This document shows, piece by piece, positions 6,499 to 13,161 of a stretch of DNA of 54,057 bases. Position numbers and translations under genes: made by a program. Positions within the stretch are counted from its first letter, which is position 1; every line of letters starts with the position of its first letter. Below the pieces are notes generated by a model that did not search any database, was not told the DNA's origin, and saw only the letters and a list, made by a program, of their open reading frames with translations. This DNA comes from a virus. Location: positions 1-54,057 of IMG/VR virus record IMGVR_UViG_3300048597_000056. One strand, given 5' to 3'.

Positions 6499-6687
6499 TC
6501 AGCCGCGCTTGGTGGCGCGCTCCCAGATGGTGTCCAGCGTTTCGACCTGCTTCGCGCTCGGGCGGCGGCCTTCGGCAAGCTGCCGCTGTAGCGAGTCCAC
6601 AAAGCCGAGCTCCCAATCGCTCAAGCGCTCGCTGCGCTTCTCGCAGTCTTCCAGCAGCGTCAGGTACTCATCAGCCCAGGTAGTCAT
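6499..6687 (-). CDS. Conserved small phage protein, 62 aa
   Basis: The ATG at 6687 begins MTTWADEYLTLLEDCEKRSE and the end reads AEGRRPSAKQVETLDTIWERAT. The pattern 'LLEDCE.R...L.DWE..FVDSL...L..GR..S.KQ...LD.IWERAT' recurs in many phage early regions in my experience, but no function is known to me. The start lies inside the upstream Cys-rich gene (17 bp overlap). It is a soluble, helical protein. Confidence 0.65.
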   Translation of the reverse strand: MTTWADEYLTLLEDCEKRSERLSDWELGFVDSLQRQLAEGRRPSAKQVETLDTIWERATKRG

Positions 6688-6907
6688 CTTCGTCCTCCGG
6701 CCATCCGTGGCACAAGCATTCGCAGGGGTCTTCCGGGCCATCGCCGCCGTAGCGAATCCAGGCGCACATGCTGCCGTCGTGGTGCGCGCAGACGCAGCCG
6801 TAAGTGCCACGCGGCCCCTCGGCGTCCGTGCCTTCGTTCACCGGCCGCCCAACTGACGCTTCGAGCCGACCCACAACAGGCCGGCTAGTTTGGTTCGCTT
6901 CGGTCAT
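6671..6907 (-). CDS. Cysteine-rich small protein starting inside attC site 4
   Basis: The 78-residue product has a Cys/His-rich centre (CVCAHHDGSMCAW, CECLCHGW) and an acidic tail (PEDEDDYLG), suggesting metal binding. The ATG at 6907 has a strong GAGGAAAC upstream, and both lie within the arm/loop of attC site 4; about the first 20 residues are encoded by attC sequence. A GTG just past the attC core (frame VNEGTDAEG) is the alternative start but has no visible ribosome binding site. Family not recognised. Confidence 0.6.
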   Translation of the reverse strand: MTEANQTSRPVVGRLEASVGRPVNEGTDAEGPRGTYGCVCAHHDGSMCAWIRYGGDGPEDPCECLCHGWPEDEDDYLG

Positions 6908-6949
6908 GTTTCCTCGGCCTGTTGCGGTCGGCTCAAGCTAACGTTAGGC
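6847..6949 (+). other. Integron-type attC site 4
   Basis: The outer cores GCCCAAC (6847-6853) and GTTAGGC (6943-6949) fit RYYYAAC and GTTRRRY fully. The arms GCTTCGAGCCGACC...CAACAGGCCG and CGGCCTGTTGCGGTCGGCTCAAGC pair over about 22 bp, with one extra C on the left arm as in the other sites. The reverse-strand stop (TAG, 6953-6951) of the next gene lies one base beyond the right core. The loop carries a ribosome binding site and start codon for the reverse gene at 6907. Confidence 0.85.
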
Positions 6950-6950
6950 C

Positions 6951-7190
6951 CTAGAAGCCGCGCCCCTGAAGATCGGCCGTGTGCCACAGCATCAACTTGC
7001 CTTGCCTTTGGTGCCCGTCGCCACCTTCGCATCGAAGCACGGACAAGCACTCTTGATGTTTGGCGCTCAGGTGCCGGCATGTGCGGCAGTCAAGCGACTC
7101 CAGCTTTGCGGTTGCGTAATCTGCCGCGCTGACTACCTCCATCGTTCCGGCTCGATACGGGTGCTGAATGGTGAAGCTCTCAAACATCAT
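6951..7190 (-). CDS. Hypothetical protein with CxxC...C residues, 79 aa
   Basis: I chose the ATG at 7190 (MMFESFTIQHPYRAGTMEVV) with GGAAC upstream; the frame before it is Cys/Arg-rich and unlikely to be coding. DCRTCRHLSAKHQECLSVLRC gives a possible zinc site, similar in spacing to small phage zinc-ribbon proteins. The stop is one base from the attC site 4 core, so this gene would be the 'first' gene of the cassette beginning there. Function unknown. Confidence 0.55.
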   Translation of the reverse strand: MMFESFTIQHPYRAGTMEVVSAADYATAKLESLDCRTCRHLSAKHQECLSVLRCEGGDGHQRQGKLMLWHTADLQGRGF

Positions 7191-7251
7191 CTTGTTCCGG
7201 TTACGACTAGGGATAGGGTGGGTCTTGGGGGAAGAGTCGGCAGCTTTGCAC

Positions 7252-7539
7252 TCACAACAACCCAACCTGCACCAGCGCCCACAGCACGACGACGCCAAGA
7301 CTGGCGCCGAGTCCCCACGCGGCGACCGATGCTGCCTGAAACTGCTTCGGTGCCGGCCGGTAGAACAGCGCCTGCTGCAGCCAAAGCGCGTCGTTGCTGT
7401 AGTCGCGCGGGTTGACGCATTCGTAGGTGCCGGCGAGAGTGTCGCGGCGCAGCACTGAGCTGGGCGCCCAGCGGCTGCTGATGGCGGGCAGGCGTGGATC
7501 GAGAAAGACGGACCCGTCTTTGTTTCTGTGCAACATCAT
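7252..7539 (-). CDS. Small membrane-anchored protein, 95 aa
   Basis: GGAGGGG lies directly before an ATGATG at 7539, overlapping the stop of the tiny upstream frame (ATGA). The product begins MMLHRNKDGSVFLDPRLPAI and ends with one hydrophobic segment (AASVAAWGLGASLGVVVLWALVQVGLL), so it is probably a C-terminally anchored inner-membrane protein. A longer frame starting at 7617 exists, but the ribosome binding site supports 7539. Function unknown. Confidence 0.6.
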   Translation of the reverse strand: MMLHRNKDGSVFLDPRLPAISSRWAPSSVLRRDTLAGTYECVNPRDYSNDALWLQQALFYRPAPKQFQAASVAAWGLGASLGVVVLWALVQVGLL

Positions 7540-7613
7540 CCCCTCCAAGCAAGCAAAACACCGATCGCGGCAAACAGGGCGAATGTAAACAATGATTGGG
7601 CGGCGCACTTCAT
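7536..7613 (-). CDS. Tiny single-span membrane peptide, 25 aa
   Basis: The frame MKCAAQSLFTFALFAAIGVL plus five residues is almost wholly one hydrophobic helix. Its ATG at 7613 overlaps the TGA of the gene ending at 7610 (ATGA) behind GGAGGAAG, and its own TGA overlaps the ATG of the gene starting at 7539 with GGAGGGG inside its 3' end. The double coupling suggests real translation. Function is unknown. Confidence 0.5.
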   Translation of the reverse strand: MKCAAQSLFTFALFAAIGVLLAWRG

Positions 7614-7825
7614 TCATCTTCCTCCGGCGGAAACATTGCGTCCCAATCCTCGCTTGTGTAGCCGGTCTTGATAAATTCGCGCTCCTCGGCCGACAAGTCG
7701 GGGAATATGTCTTGGATAAGCCGCGCACGGAAGCGCGACGCAAACTCGTCGAGTTGATCCTGCGTCACCGGCAAATCCATTGCCGCGGTGCGACCTGTAA
7801 GGGGGCTAGTGCGGACGATGATCAT
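7610..7825 (-). CDS. Hypothetical acidic protein, 71 aa
   Basis: The ATG at 7825 is in an ATGA overlap with the upstream stop. The product, MIIVRTSPLTGRTAAMDLPV and onward, ends in a strongly acidic tail (PPEEDE). The DQLDEFASRFRARLIQDIFPDLSAEEREFIKTGYTSEDWDAMF region is typical of small phage proteins recurring in early operons (pattern 'E.REF..TG.T...WD..F'). No catalytic role is known to me. Confidence 0.65.
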   Translation of the reverse strand: MIIVRTSPLTGRTAAMDLPVTQDQLDEFASRFRARLIQDIFPDLSAEEREFIKTGYTSEDWDAMFPPEEDE

Positions 7826-8148
7826 GCTGGAATCTCCGGGCAGTGCGGCGAGCCGGCGACATAGGCCACCGCCACGACGTTCAACAGCGACAGGCTTGCG
7901 CGGCACACGAGCACGCCGCGGCGCTCGAAGTAATCCTCGCCAACGGGAATGGTCAGCGTCCGCGCGCCATCTGTCTGTTGCAAATGGCGCCAGTCCATCC
8001 GGCCGTTTCGATCGACGCACCCGTTGAAGACAAAGCGGTCGCCCTGCATGTGCAGATCTCCCCAAGCGATGCCGCGCGATTGCTGCAGGTACAGCGTGCA
8101 GCCGGTGATGAGGCACTGCGTTCGGGTGGTGTTTTCGAGTTGCTTCAT
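7822..8148 (-). CDS. Hypothetical protein, 108 aa
   Basis: I favour the ATG at 8148 (MKQLENTTRTQCLITGCTLY); a longer frame to 8220 would overlap the preceding gene. No strong ribosome binding site is visible at either. The sequence contains RNGRMDWRHLQQTDGARTL and a hydrophobic segment near the C terminus (LLNVVAVAYVAG). Family not recognised. It is coupled by ATGA to the next gene. Confidence 0.55.
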   Translation of the reverse strand: MKQLENTTRTQCLITGCTLYLQQSRGIAWGDLHMQGDRFVFNGCVDRNGRMDWRHLQQTDGARTLTIPVGEDYFERRGVLVCRASLSLLNVVAVAYVAGSPHCPEIPA

Positions 8149-8191
8149 AGGATGAAAGTCTGCCCGCACACCGAGCGCAATAAAACTGGTA

Positions 8192-8437
8192 TTAACCCTG
8201 CCTTTTGAACATCGCGGCATCGGGGCCGCAGAACGCTCCGGGCAGGCGAGCGTCGATGCAGTACAGGAATTCGCGTAGTCCTTGGTCGGCGCGCCGCGCC
8301 GTGCAGCGCTCGCCCGTGTAGCCCTCGTGTCGCTGGTCGGCGTGCGCCTTGTTACGGGTGTAGTGCGCGCAAGCGCGGCACTGCTCGCGCTGTGCCCACC
8401 ACAGCGCCGTCGCTGGATGTAGTTCGAGCAAGTTCAT
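8192..8437 (-). CDS. Cysteine-rich small protein, 81 aa
   Basis: The product starts MNLLELHPATALWWAQREQC. Cys residues in CRAC, GERC, LYC and AFC suggest a structural metal site. RREQ/ERCTARRADQ basic stretches could contact nucleic acid, but that is inference. The start at 8437 is ATG; the ribosome binding site is weak. Family not recognised. Confidence 0.55.
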   Translation of the reverse strand: MNLLELHPATALWWAQREQCRACAHYTRNKAHADQRHEGYTGERCTARRADQGLREFLYCIDARLPGAFCGPDAAMFKRQG

Positions 8438-8486
8438 GTCTTGTCCAGTCGCGCGAGCACTCTAGGTTTGTAGACTCGTTGTGCTC

Positions 8487-8666
8487 TCATTTCATTTCCA
8501 TGATTCGCCGCAGCACCTTGCCGGCTTTGGTCTCCCCGGCGCACAACCTCTGCTTCGTCTCGGGCGCGGGTGGCTGCACGCGGTTCGGGTAGCGCGGGTT
8601 GCAGTATTCGGCGGCAATCTTGCCCCGGTAGTGCGGGCCGAAGGGGTGGTTATTGGGGTAGGTCAC
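8487..8666 (-). CDS. Hypothetical protein, 59 aa
   Basis: I chose a GTG at 8666, which overlaps the upstream stop (GTGA) and has GAAAGGG five bases before it. The product would start MTYPNNHPFGPHYRGKIAAE. An ATG at 8681 gives five more residues. A C-terminal basic region ends GKVLRRIMEMK. Function unknown. Confidence 0.5.
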   Translation of the reverse strand: MTYPNNHPFGPHYRGKIAAEYCNPRYPNRVQPPAPETKQRLCAGETKAGKVLRRIMEMK

Positions 8667-9055
8667 ATGTGCCCTTTCCATTGAAAGACGCTCGGCGCGC
8701 GGGCGCGCAGCCGGTACTTGCTGGCGAGGCTGCGGGTGTTGTTGTCGATGGGCGGGAGTGGCGCGTACACCTCGCCGCCCTGAACGTAGTCGGGGTGCGC
8801 GTAGACGACCATCTGGCGAACACCGGGCTCGCGCACCGCAGCGACGCGCACCAGGGCGCCGCGCTGAACAAGGTCGCTGATCGCCCCGCGGACTTTGCGC
8901 GGCGTGATGTCGCGCAGCGCGTCCTGATGGATTTCGCGGCTCGTGGCACGGCCGGCTTCTTTCACATAGGCCATGATTCGGTACGACATGGAACCGGGCA
9001 TGAATGTGCCCTTGGTGCGGTTAGGCACGCTTGGGCTGCGGCGTTTGGGCTTCAT
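8663..9055 (-). CDS. Winged-helix DNA-binding protein
   Basis: The ATG at 9055 lies in an ATGA overlap. After a basic N-terminal extension (MKPKRRSPSVPNRTKG), residues about 23-75 read SYRIMAYVKEAGRATSREIHQD...RKVRGAISDLVQRGALVRV, a good winged helix-turn-helix pattern (recognition helix around TPRKVRGAISDLVQRG). VVYAHPDYV may be the wing or dimer strand. It probably acts as a transcription regulator of the phage or host. I see no further clue to its target. Confidence 0.65.
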   Translation of the reverse strand: MKPKRRSPSVPNRTKGTFMPGSMSYRIMAYVKEAGRATSREIHQDALRDITPRKVRGAISDLVQRGALVRVAAVREPGVRQMVVYAHPDYVQGGEVYAPLPPIDNNTRSLASKYRLRARAPSVFQWKGHM

Positions 9056-9357
9056 AGCTTGCGCGCCCGCACCTTGTCCACGTACCGGCAGATGTCGGCG
9101 TAGCTCGGCGACCAGTTCGGATGCGTGTCGGGGAGCCGCTCGCCGATCTGCGTCAGCGCCATGCCGCACACCACGACCTTCATGCGTTCCACGGCCAATT
9201 CGTCGCGCAGCATGGCGATGCGCTTCTGGAGCTGCGTGACGACGGTACGAGGTGCTTCATTGTGGCGCCGGGCGCGGCGACCGACCCGGTAGCACGCGAT
9301 GCAAGCGGCCACGACCGACGAGACAAGCACGCCGAGTTCAAACTGGTTGAGGTTCAT
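9052..9357 (-). CDS. Membrane-anchored protein, 101 aa
   Basis: The ATG at 9357 overlaps the upstream stop. An N-terminal hydrophobic segment (FELGVLVSSVVAACIACY) is followed by a basic RVGRRARRHN stop-transfer stretch and a helical region (QLQKRIAMLRDELAVERMKVV). The topology is therefore probably N-out with a cytoplasmic helical tail. Function unknown. Confidence 0.6.
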   Translation of the reverse strand: MNLNQFELGVLVSSVVAACIACYRVGRRARRHNEAPRTVVTQLQKRIAMLRDELAVERMKVVVCGMALTQIGERLPDTHPNWSPSYADICRYVDKVRARKL

Positions 9358-9806
9358 AGCCAATCCTCAAATGCTTCATAGACCAGCGCGTTAAATTCAA
9401 CTCTAGCTGCGTCACTCGCTGCGTCCCACGCTGCGGCCCTCGCTGCGTCATCTCCCATCAGAAAATCGAGCACAACCTGCGGTGGTTTCCACAGATGCAC
9501 AACGGACAGCGCCTGCTGCCGTGCAAAGTAACGCAGAAGCAGCGTCGCGTCCATTCGAGTGACGATGGTGCGCTCGCTGCATGCCAGTTTGTCAACTGGA
9601 TTCCCGTGGGGTACAACGACGCCGCCGTATTCCACCAGACACAGATGTGGCCCGGAAGCGTATTGCAGCGCATCGAACGGGTCGGTGCTAACGTGCAGGC
9701 CAGACTTGCACGGGACCACGGGGCCGCTGTGGACCAGCTTGATGCCATCGGCCGGGACGGGCGACCCGTCACGCAGCGTGTCATCTACGAAGTGCCATGC
9801 TTTCAT
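9354..9806 (-). CDS. DUF7666-like conserved phage protein
   Basis: The ATG at 9806 is in an ATGA overlap. The 150-residue product begins MKAWHFVDDTLRDGSPVPAD. The pattern KAWHF...LRDG...L.H.GP.V.C.SGLH.S..P.DAL.YA...L..V..GG....HG...DK..CSERT is a widespread phage family (DUF7666 in my memory) with no known reaction. The C-terminal DDAARAAAWDAASDAARVEFNALV is an alanine-rich helical tail often seen in this family. Soluble, no signal peptide. Confidence 0.7.
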   Translation of the reverse strand: MKAWHFVDDTLRDGSPVPADGIKLVHSGPVVPCKSGLHVSTDPFDALQYASGPHLCLVEYGGVVVPHGNPVDKLACSERTIVTRMDATLLLRYFARQQALSVVHLWKPPQVVLDFLMGDDAARAAAWDAASDAARVEFNALVYEAFEDWL

Positions 9807-10048
9807 GCCGTCACCTCTGCTTGCACGACGCGCGCCTTGTACAACTTGACCGCCAGCGGCATCAGGCTGCGGTGCGCGTAGGTGGCGCGGACGTAGGCCT
9901 GAGCCTCGGACGGGCTCATCGCGCACAGGTCGCGCACGAGCGGTTCGAGGTGCGCTTCGTGGTCGGCTCTGGATGGGCAATAGGGCTGCGCGCGCTGCCA
10001 CGCTTGGAGCTCGGCGCTGGCGCAACGGGTGGCGAATGTGCGGGTCAT
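9803..10048 (-). CDS. Hypothetical protein, 81 aa
   Basis: The product begins MTRTFATRCASAELQAWQRA. The gene is ATGA-coupled on both sides. The sequence suggests a helical protein (HLEPLVRDLCAMSPSEAQAYVRATY). The MTRTFA start resembles the MNTRTFA start of the gene just upstream, possibly a small duplication. Function unknown. Confidence 0.55.
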   Translation of the reverse strand: MTRTFATRCASAELQAWQRAQPYCPSRADHEAHLEPLVRDLCAMSPSEAQAYVRATYAHRSLMPLAVKLYKARVVQAEVTA

Positions 10049-10269
10049 TCTGGTTCCTTTCTGAATTTCACTAGCTCATCAAAAACCACTGTTGCGTACT
10101 TCTGGTCACGATTTTTGTATTGGGCAGACTCGATGCTAGTCAAGTGGCCCCGCCGCCTGTGAATTTCGATGTGGGTCTGCTTCGCAAACGCGACAGTCTT
10201 GCCGGCTTGCAGCAGCGCTTCAGCCATCGCATTCTGGATCGCGGTCTTGGCGAAGGTGCGGGTGTTCAT
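10045..10269 (-). CDS. Hypothetical basic protein, 74 aa
   Basis: The ATG at 10269 overlaps the upstream stop. The product starts MNTRTFAKTAIQNAMAEALL, is Lys/Arg-rich in the middle (IEIHRRRGHLTSIE) and ends VVFDELVKFRKEPE. It could bind nucleic acid but has no diagnostic motif. Confidence 0.55.
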   Translation of the reverse strand: MNTRTFAKTAIQNAMAEALLQAGKTVAFAKQTHIEIHRRRGHLTSIESAQYKNRDQKYATVVFDELVKFRKEPE

Positions 10270-10577
10270 TGCGTTTGACCTTCTTTCCACATTTCGTATT
10301 CTGCTTCGGCGCGTGCCGCGTGCCAGTCGGATTCGATCGACGTTAGCCGCTCCATCACTTCGCTTTCGCAGCGATCGAGGTCGAGTTGAGGATACGTGTC
10401 AGGTGACTCCCAACCGGCGCCGAAGTTGACCTCGATGATGAACACGCTCGGATCGTATCCCGGCGAGCCGACCCCGGCTCGTGCGTCAAACCATTGATCC
10501 TCGCCGCGGTCGTAGTCGAAGCGCACGCGAAACGCGGTGTCGCCATCGAACATTTCTATTTCTGTTGGCAGCTTCAT
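10266..10577 (-). CDS. Hypothetical acidic protein, 103 aa
   Basis: The product starts MKLPTEIEMFDGDTAFRVRF. It is acidic, rich in Asp, Glu and Trp, and ends with a helical ESDWHAARAEAEYEMWKEG stretch. The start at 10577 follows the upstream stop by one base and the end is ATGA-coupled. Family not recognised. Confidence 0.6.
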   Translation of the reverse strand: MKLPTEIEMFDGDTAFRVRFDYDRGEDQWFDARAGVGSPGYDPSVFIIEVNFGAGWESPDTYPQLDLDRCESEVMERLTSIESDWHAARAEAEYEMWKEGQTQ

Positions 10578-10578
10578 T

Positions 10579-10788
10579 TCAGTCTCCCCAGTAGGTGCGG
10601 CCGGAAACGTTCATCCGCGGGTCATAGAAGTCGGCCATCGTGAAGCGGCGCAGCGGGCCGACGAAGGCCGGGTGGCCTGGGCGCGGGACGTTGCGCTCGG
10701 GACGGGCCGCGAATTCGCGTGCGATTTGCCTGCGAATGCTTTCCTCCAGCGAGATCGCCGAGGGCTCGGGGGTGAAGATGCTTTGCAC
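10579..10788 (-). CDS. Hypothetical protein, 69 aa
   Basis: A GTG start at 10788 is used; the ribosome binding site is weak. The product starts MQSIFTPEPSAISLEESIRR and contains FTMADFYDPRMNVSGRTYWGD at its end. It is the first gene of the tight operon that follows the recombination genes, with 101 bp to the gene upstream. Function unknown. Confidence 0.5.
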   Translation of the reverse strand: MQSIFTPEPSAISLEESIRRQIAREFAARPERNVPRPGHPAFVGPLRRFTMADFYDPRMNVSGRTYWGD

Positions 10789-10889
10789 TTTGCTTTCATT
10801 TCTGTTTCAACCGTGAACGGATTCTGCGCCAACTAGTGATTCTTCTATTCAGCTACGATATTTGGAATTGGTACAAACCCTATGCTCTA

Positions 10890-11921
10890 TCACTCAGCTG
10901 GTTGCTGCGAAGCGCTTCCATGCTTTCCGCGCCAGTATTCAGTGAGCACCAAATGCCCTGCTTCGTCTAGCGTGTCTCTGGCCTGATCAAGCACAAGCGC
11001 AGCAGTCTCTGAGTCTGCGGCGGAGTCAATATCGGCCTTGAGTTGTTCGACAGTCTTTATGGGCTGTTCTTTGGTGGCCTTCTTCGCCTTGATTGCCGCT
11101 TTGACTTTCTCTGCAGCTGATGCAGTCGCTGCAGAATCCTCGACGGCCTCGAACCAGTCGGATATGCCGCTCATTCCGTCCCGCAGACTTGCGTAAATCT
11201 TCTTCAGAGCTACTACCTGGGCGGGCTGGATAGCATCTAGCCGGCGCTGGATGCGCTTTTCGATCTGATCCTTAGAGACGTTGAACCCTGCGAATGCAGC
11301 TACCATCTTTTGCGTAGCCTCTGGGCTTGTGTCGGCGCTAGCGTGCATGGTCAGTTCGCACTGATTAACCGCTGCCTCAGTCACGTCACCAGGGATGACC
11401 GCCAGGATGCATGCGCGCAGCCTTCGCGCGCCGCTGTTAGCGACCAGTTCGTAGATGTCCCGCGGGTCTTCAAGCCTAGTGGCTCCGCGCTTCGTGTAGC
11501 GGATATGCGGAACGTGGAACACCTTATCGCACTGATATCCGGTTTCCAAATCCCATGCAATGGTCTGCACTGTCGACGAACCGTTTGACTGGTCAAGCTC
11601 ACGCACCGACGTCTTGATGTTCCCCCACTGCTGTGCGATAGCCTCGGCAAGCCTTATGGATGGACCGCTAATGTCCGTTCCGCCACGGCTGTAGGTATAG
11701 ATAGCCGCATTAGCGAGCGACGGCCGGGTGCATGAATTCAGGATGCGGTCCATCGACTGGATTGGGTCGCGCGGGTTCATCCGCGCAATCATCATCGCGG
11801 CCTGCACTTCAGCTATGGCCCGATGCTGGTCGGTGTTCGCAACCGCAGTCTGCGGCCTAGTGGCTACAGGAGCATTGGCGAACGGGCTCGCTGCTGACTT
11901 CTCGTCTAGATCGGTGTTCAT
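10890..11921 (-). CDS. Putative single-strand annealing recombinase (RecT-like role)
   Basis: I favour the second ATG at 11921, five bases after AGAGGA; an ATG at 11927 is in frame. The roughly 343-residue product contains QHRAIAEVQAAMMIARMNPR, RPSLANAAIYTYSRGG, GPSIRLAEAIAQQWGNI and ARRLRACILAVIPGDV, a conserved phage family. It sits beside a YqaJ-type exonuclease, the usual place of an annealing partner in two-gene phage recombination systems. The C terminus is Lys/Ala-rich (AAIKAKKATKEQP). The role is inferred mainly from context; direct homology to RecT is not provable by eye. Its promoter overlaps two operator sites. Confidence 0.6.
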   Translation of the reverse strand: MNTDLDEKSAASPFANAPVATRPQTAVANTDQHRAIAEVQAAMMIARMNPRDPIQSMDRILNSCTRPSLANAAIYTYSRGGTDISGPSIRLAEAIAQQWGNIKTSVRELDQSNGSSTVQTIAWDLETGYQCDKVFHVPHIRYTKRGATRLEDPRDIYELVANSGARRLRACILAVIPGDVTEAAVNQCELTMHASADTSPEATQKMVAAFAGFNVSKDQIEKRIQRRLDAIQPAQVVALKKIYASLRDGMSGISDWFEAVEDSAATASAAEKVKAAIKAKKATKEQPIKTVEQLKADIDSAADSETAALVLDQARDTLDEAGHLVLTEYWRGKHGSASQQPAE

Positions 11922-11936
11922 TGTCATCCTCTGGTG

Positions 11937-11967
11937 TTAGGTGAAGCTAAAGTATAGCCACGGCTAA
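11937..11967. promoter_or_regulatory. Two 14-bp operator sites of the phage regulator
   Basis: TTAGGTGAAGCTAA (11937-11950) and ATAGCCACGGCTAA (11954-11967) match the 14-bp palindromic consensus found at 14.2 and 15.4-15.5 kb. The second overlaps the spacer and -10 of the promoter for the recombination operon; the first lies just downstream of the -10. Binding here would block transcription of the annealing-protein operon. Confidence 0.75.
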
Positions 11968-11980
11968 TGACTGATGTAAA
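11951..11980 (-). promoter_or_regulatory. Predicted sigma70 promoter for the annealing-protein operon
   Basis: On the minus strand: -35 TTTACA (11980-11975), 18-bp spacer, -10 TATACT (11956-11951). It lies 30 bp upstream of the gene beginning at 11921 and is overlapped by the operator at 11954-11967. Confidence 0.6.
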
Positions 11981-11983
11981 GCG

Positions 11984-12889
11984 TTATTTCAGGAGAAAGC
12001 GACGAGACACATTGCCGGTGTGCGCGAATTGATAGTAGAGGTCAGGGTGTGCAACCTTGAACTTCGCCGCGTCGAAGCGTTGTGCTGGCTTTGCTGCCTT
12101 CCAAGTGCAAAGAGTCGATCCACGTTCATCGACAAGCGTATCGGCTTCTCCCATTGCCTTCATCACGAAAGCCTTGAGCATTTCCTCCTGCTCGTCGTAC
12201 TGTGCGCGTTGCAGTCGGAGTGCTTGAAGCTGCAATACAGCCTCCTTTACGGGGTCGTCTGCCATCACCAGTGCTGACTTGCTGGCGCGGCCCCACTTGG
12301 CCTGTACGTCTGCAAAGCTAACCGGGTCTGGAGGATTCCCGGCCTGCACTCGCGACCAGAATTCAGCCTCTGCCGCAATGATCATTTCCTGAAGCTCGCG
12401 GTCTGCCTCGACTTCGTAGATACGGAAGTCACTCCCGCCGATCAGCACGGCAATGTCAGCGACTGGAATAGCGGTAACTTCCATGTAGTGCTGCACCTGT
12501 AGGAGGTAGGCTTCCGGTACTTGATCTGTCCCAGGCTCGCCCCATCCCTCGGAGCTTCTAGCTGTCTTTGCCTCGAAGATTCGCCCGGTGCGGTCTGCAA
12601 TGACCCCATCGAGATTGGCGATCATGAAGTCATGCTTCGGGTGCCTGAGCATCGTCTCTGGAATGCGGACTTCGTTCCCTGTGGCATCAGAGTAAGCCTG
12701 CCGGATGACTGGTTCTAGATACCGTCCCCACTGCATCGCTTTGTTGTCCTCGGTAGGCTGAGATTCCCCGCGCTTAGACAGGTAAACCTCCAGCGCTGTA
12801 GACCACTTGCTCAGACCCAGGATCGCCGCTACGTCCGATCCGCCGATCCCTGTCGAGCGGGCCAGATGCCATTCTCTAGACTTTTCCAT
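11984..12889 (-). CDS. YqaJ-type (lambda-exonuclease-like) recombination nuclease
   Basis: The 301-residue product has the PD-(D/E)XK layout of YqaJ viral recombinases: GIGGSDVAAILGLS (14-27), WGRYLEP with E59, LDGVI with D94, and EAKTA with E107 and K109, followed by LLQVQHYM. It would degrade one strand at double-strand ends to produce tails for annealing and recombination or concatemer formation. Its partner is probably the protein encoded just downstream. The start at 12889 overlaps the upstream gene by 14 bp. Length fits the family. Confidence 0.85.
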   Translation of the reverse strand: MEKSREWHLARSTGIGGSDVAAILGLSKWSTALEVYLSKRGESQPTEDNKAMQWGRYLEPVIRQAYSDATGNEVRIPETMLRHPKHDFMIANLDGVIADRTGRIFEAKTARSSEGWGEPGTDQVPEAYLLQVQHYMEVTAIPVADIAVLIGGSDFRIYEVEADRELQEMIIAAEAEFWSRVQAGNPPDPVSFADVQAKWGRASKSALVMADDPVKEAVLQLQALRLQRAQYDEQEEMLKAFVMKAMGEADTLVDERGSTLCTWKAAKPAQRFDAAKFKVAHPDLYYQFAHTGNVSRRFLLK

Positions 12890-13151
12890 GTGTGTCCTTC
12901 AAACTTTGTTCAAGAAACGTGATGTAGCTGCAAAGCGACTTGATTTCGTTGCGCAGCATTCCTATCTCACGCGCCATGCGATACAGCGGTTCGTATATGT
13001 GCTGCACCGCTAACTGCGCCTCGCGGATCAGGTTGTTAGCCTGCTCGGTAGCGGCCACTGCGTTGTCCACGGACGGCCACGTTGCGGTGTCCTCAATGTC
13101 GGGGAGACTTTGCGTAATCGCTGCGCGTTCTTCAACGTATGCGGTGTTCAT
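12876..13151 (-). CDS. Hypothetical helical protein, 91 aa
   Basis: The product starts MNTAYVEERAAITQSLPDIE and continues as an extended helix (AVAATEQANNLIREAQLAVQH... MLRNEIKSLCSYITFLEQSL) likely to form a coiled coil. It overlaps the start of the exonuclease gene, so it may be a cofactor, but nothing in the sequence proves this. Confidence 0.6.
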   Translation of the reverse strand: MNTAYVEERAAITQSLPDIEDTATWPSVDNAVAATEQANNLIREAQLAVQHIYEPLYRMAREIGMLRNEIKSLCSYITFLEQSLKDTHGKV

Positions 13152-13161
13152 GATTCTCCTT

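Noticed and set aside
9680-9705. Possible further attC core (GCTAAC) near 9690
   Set aside because: No matching GTTRRRY core or paired arms lie nearby and the sequence is inside a well-supported conserved gene.
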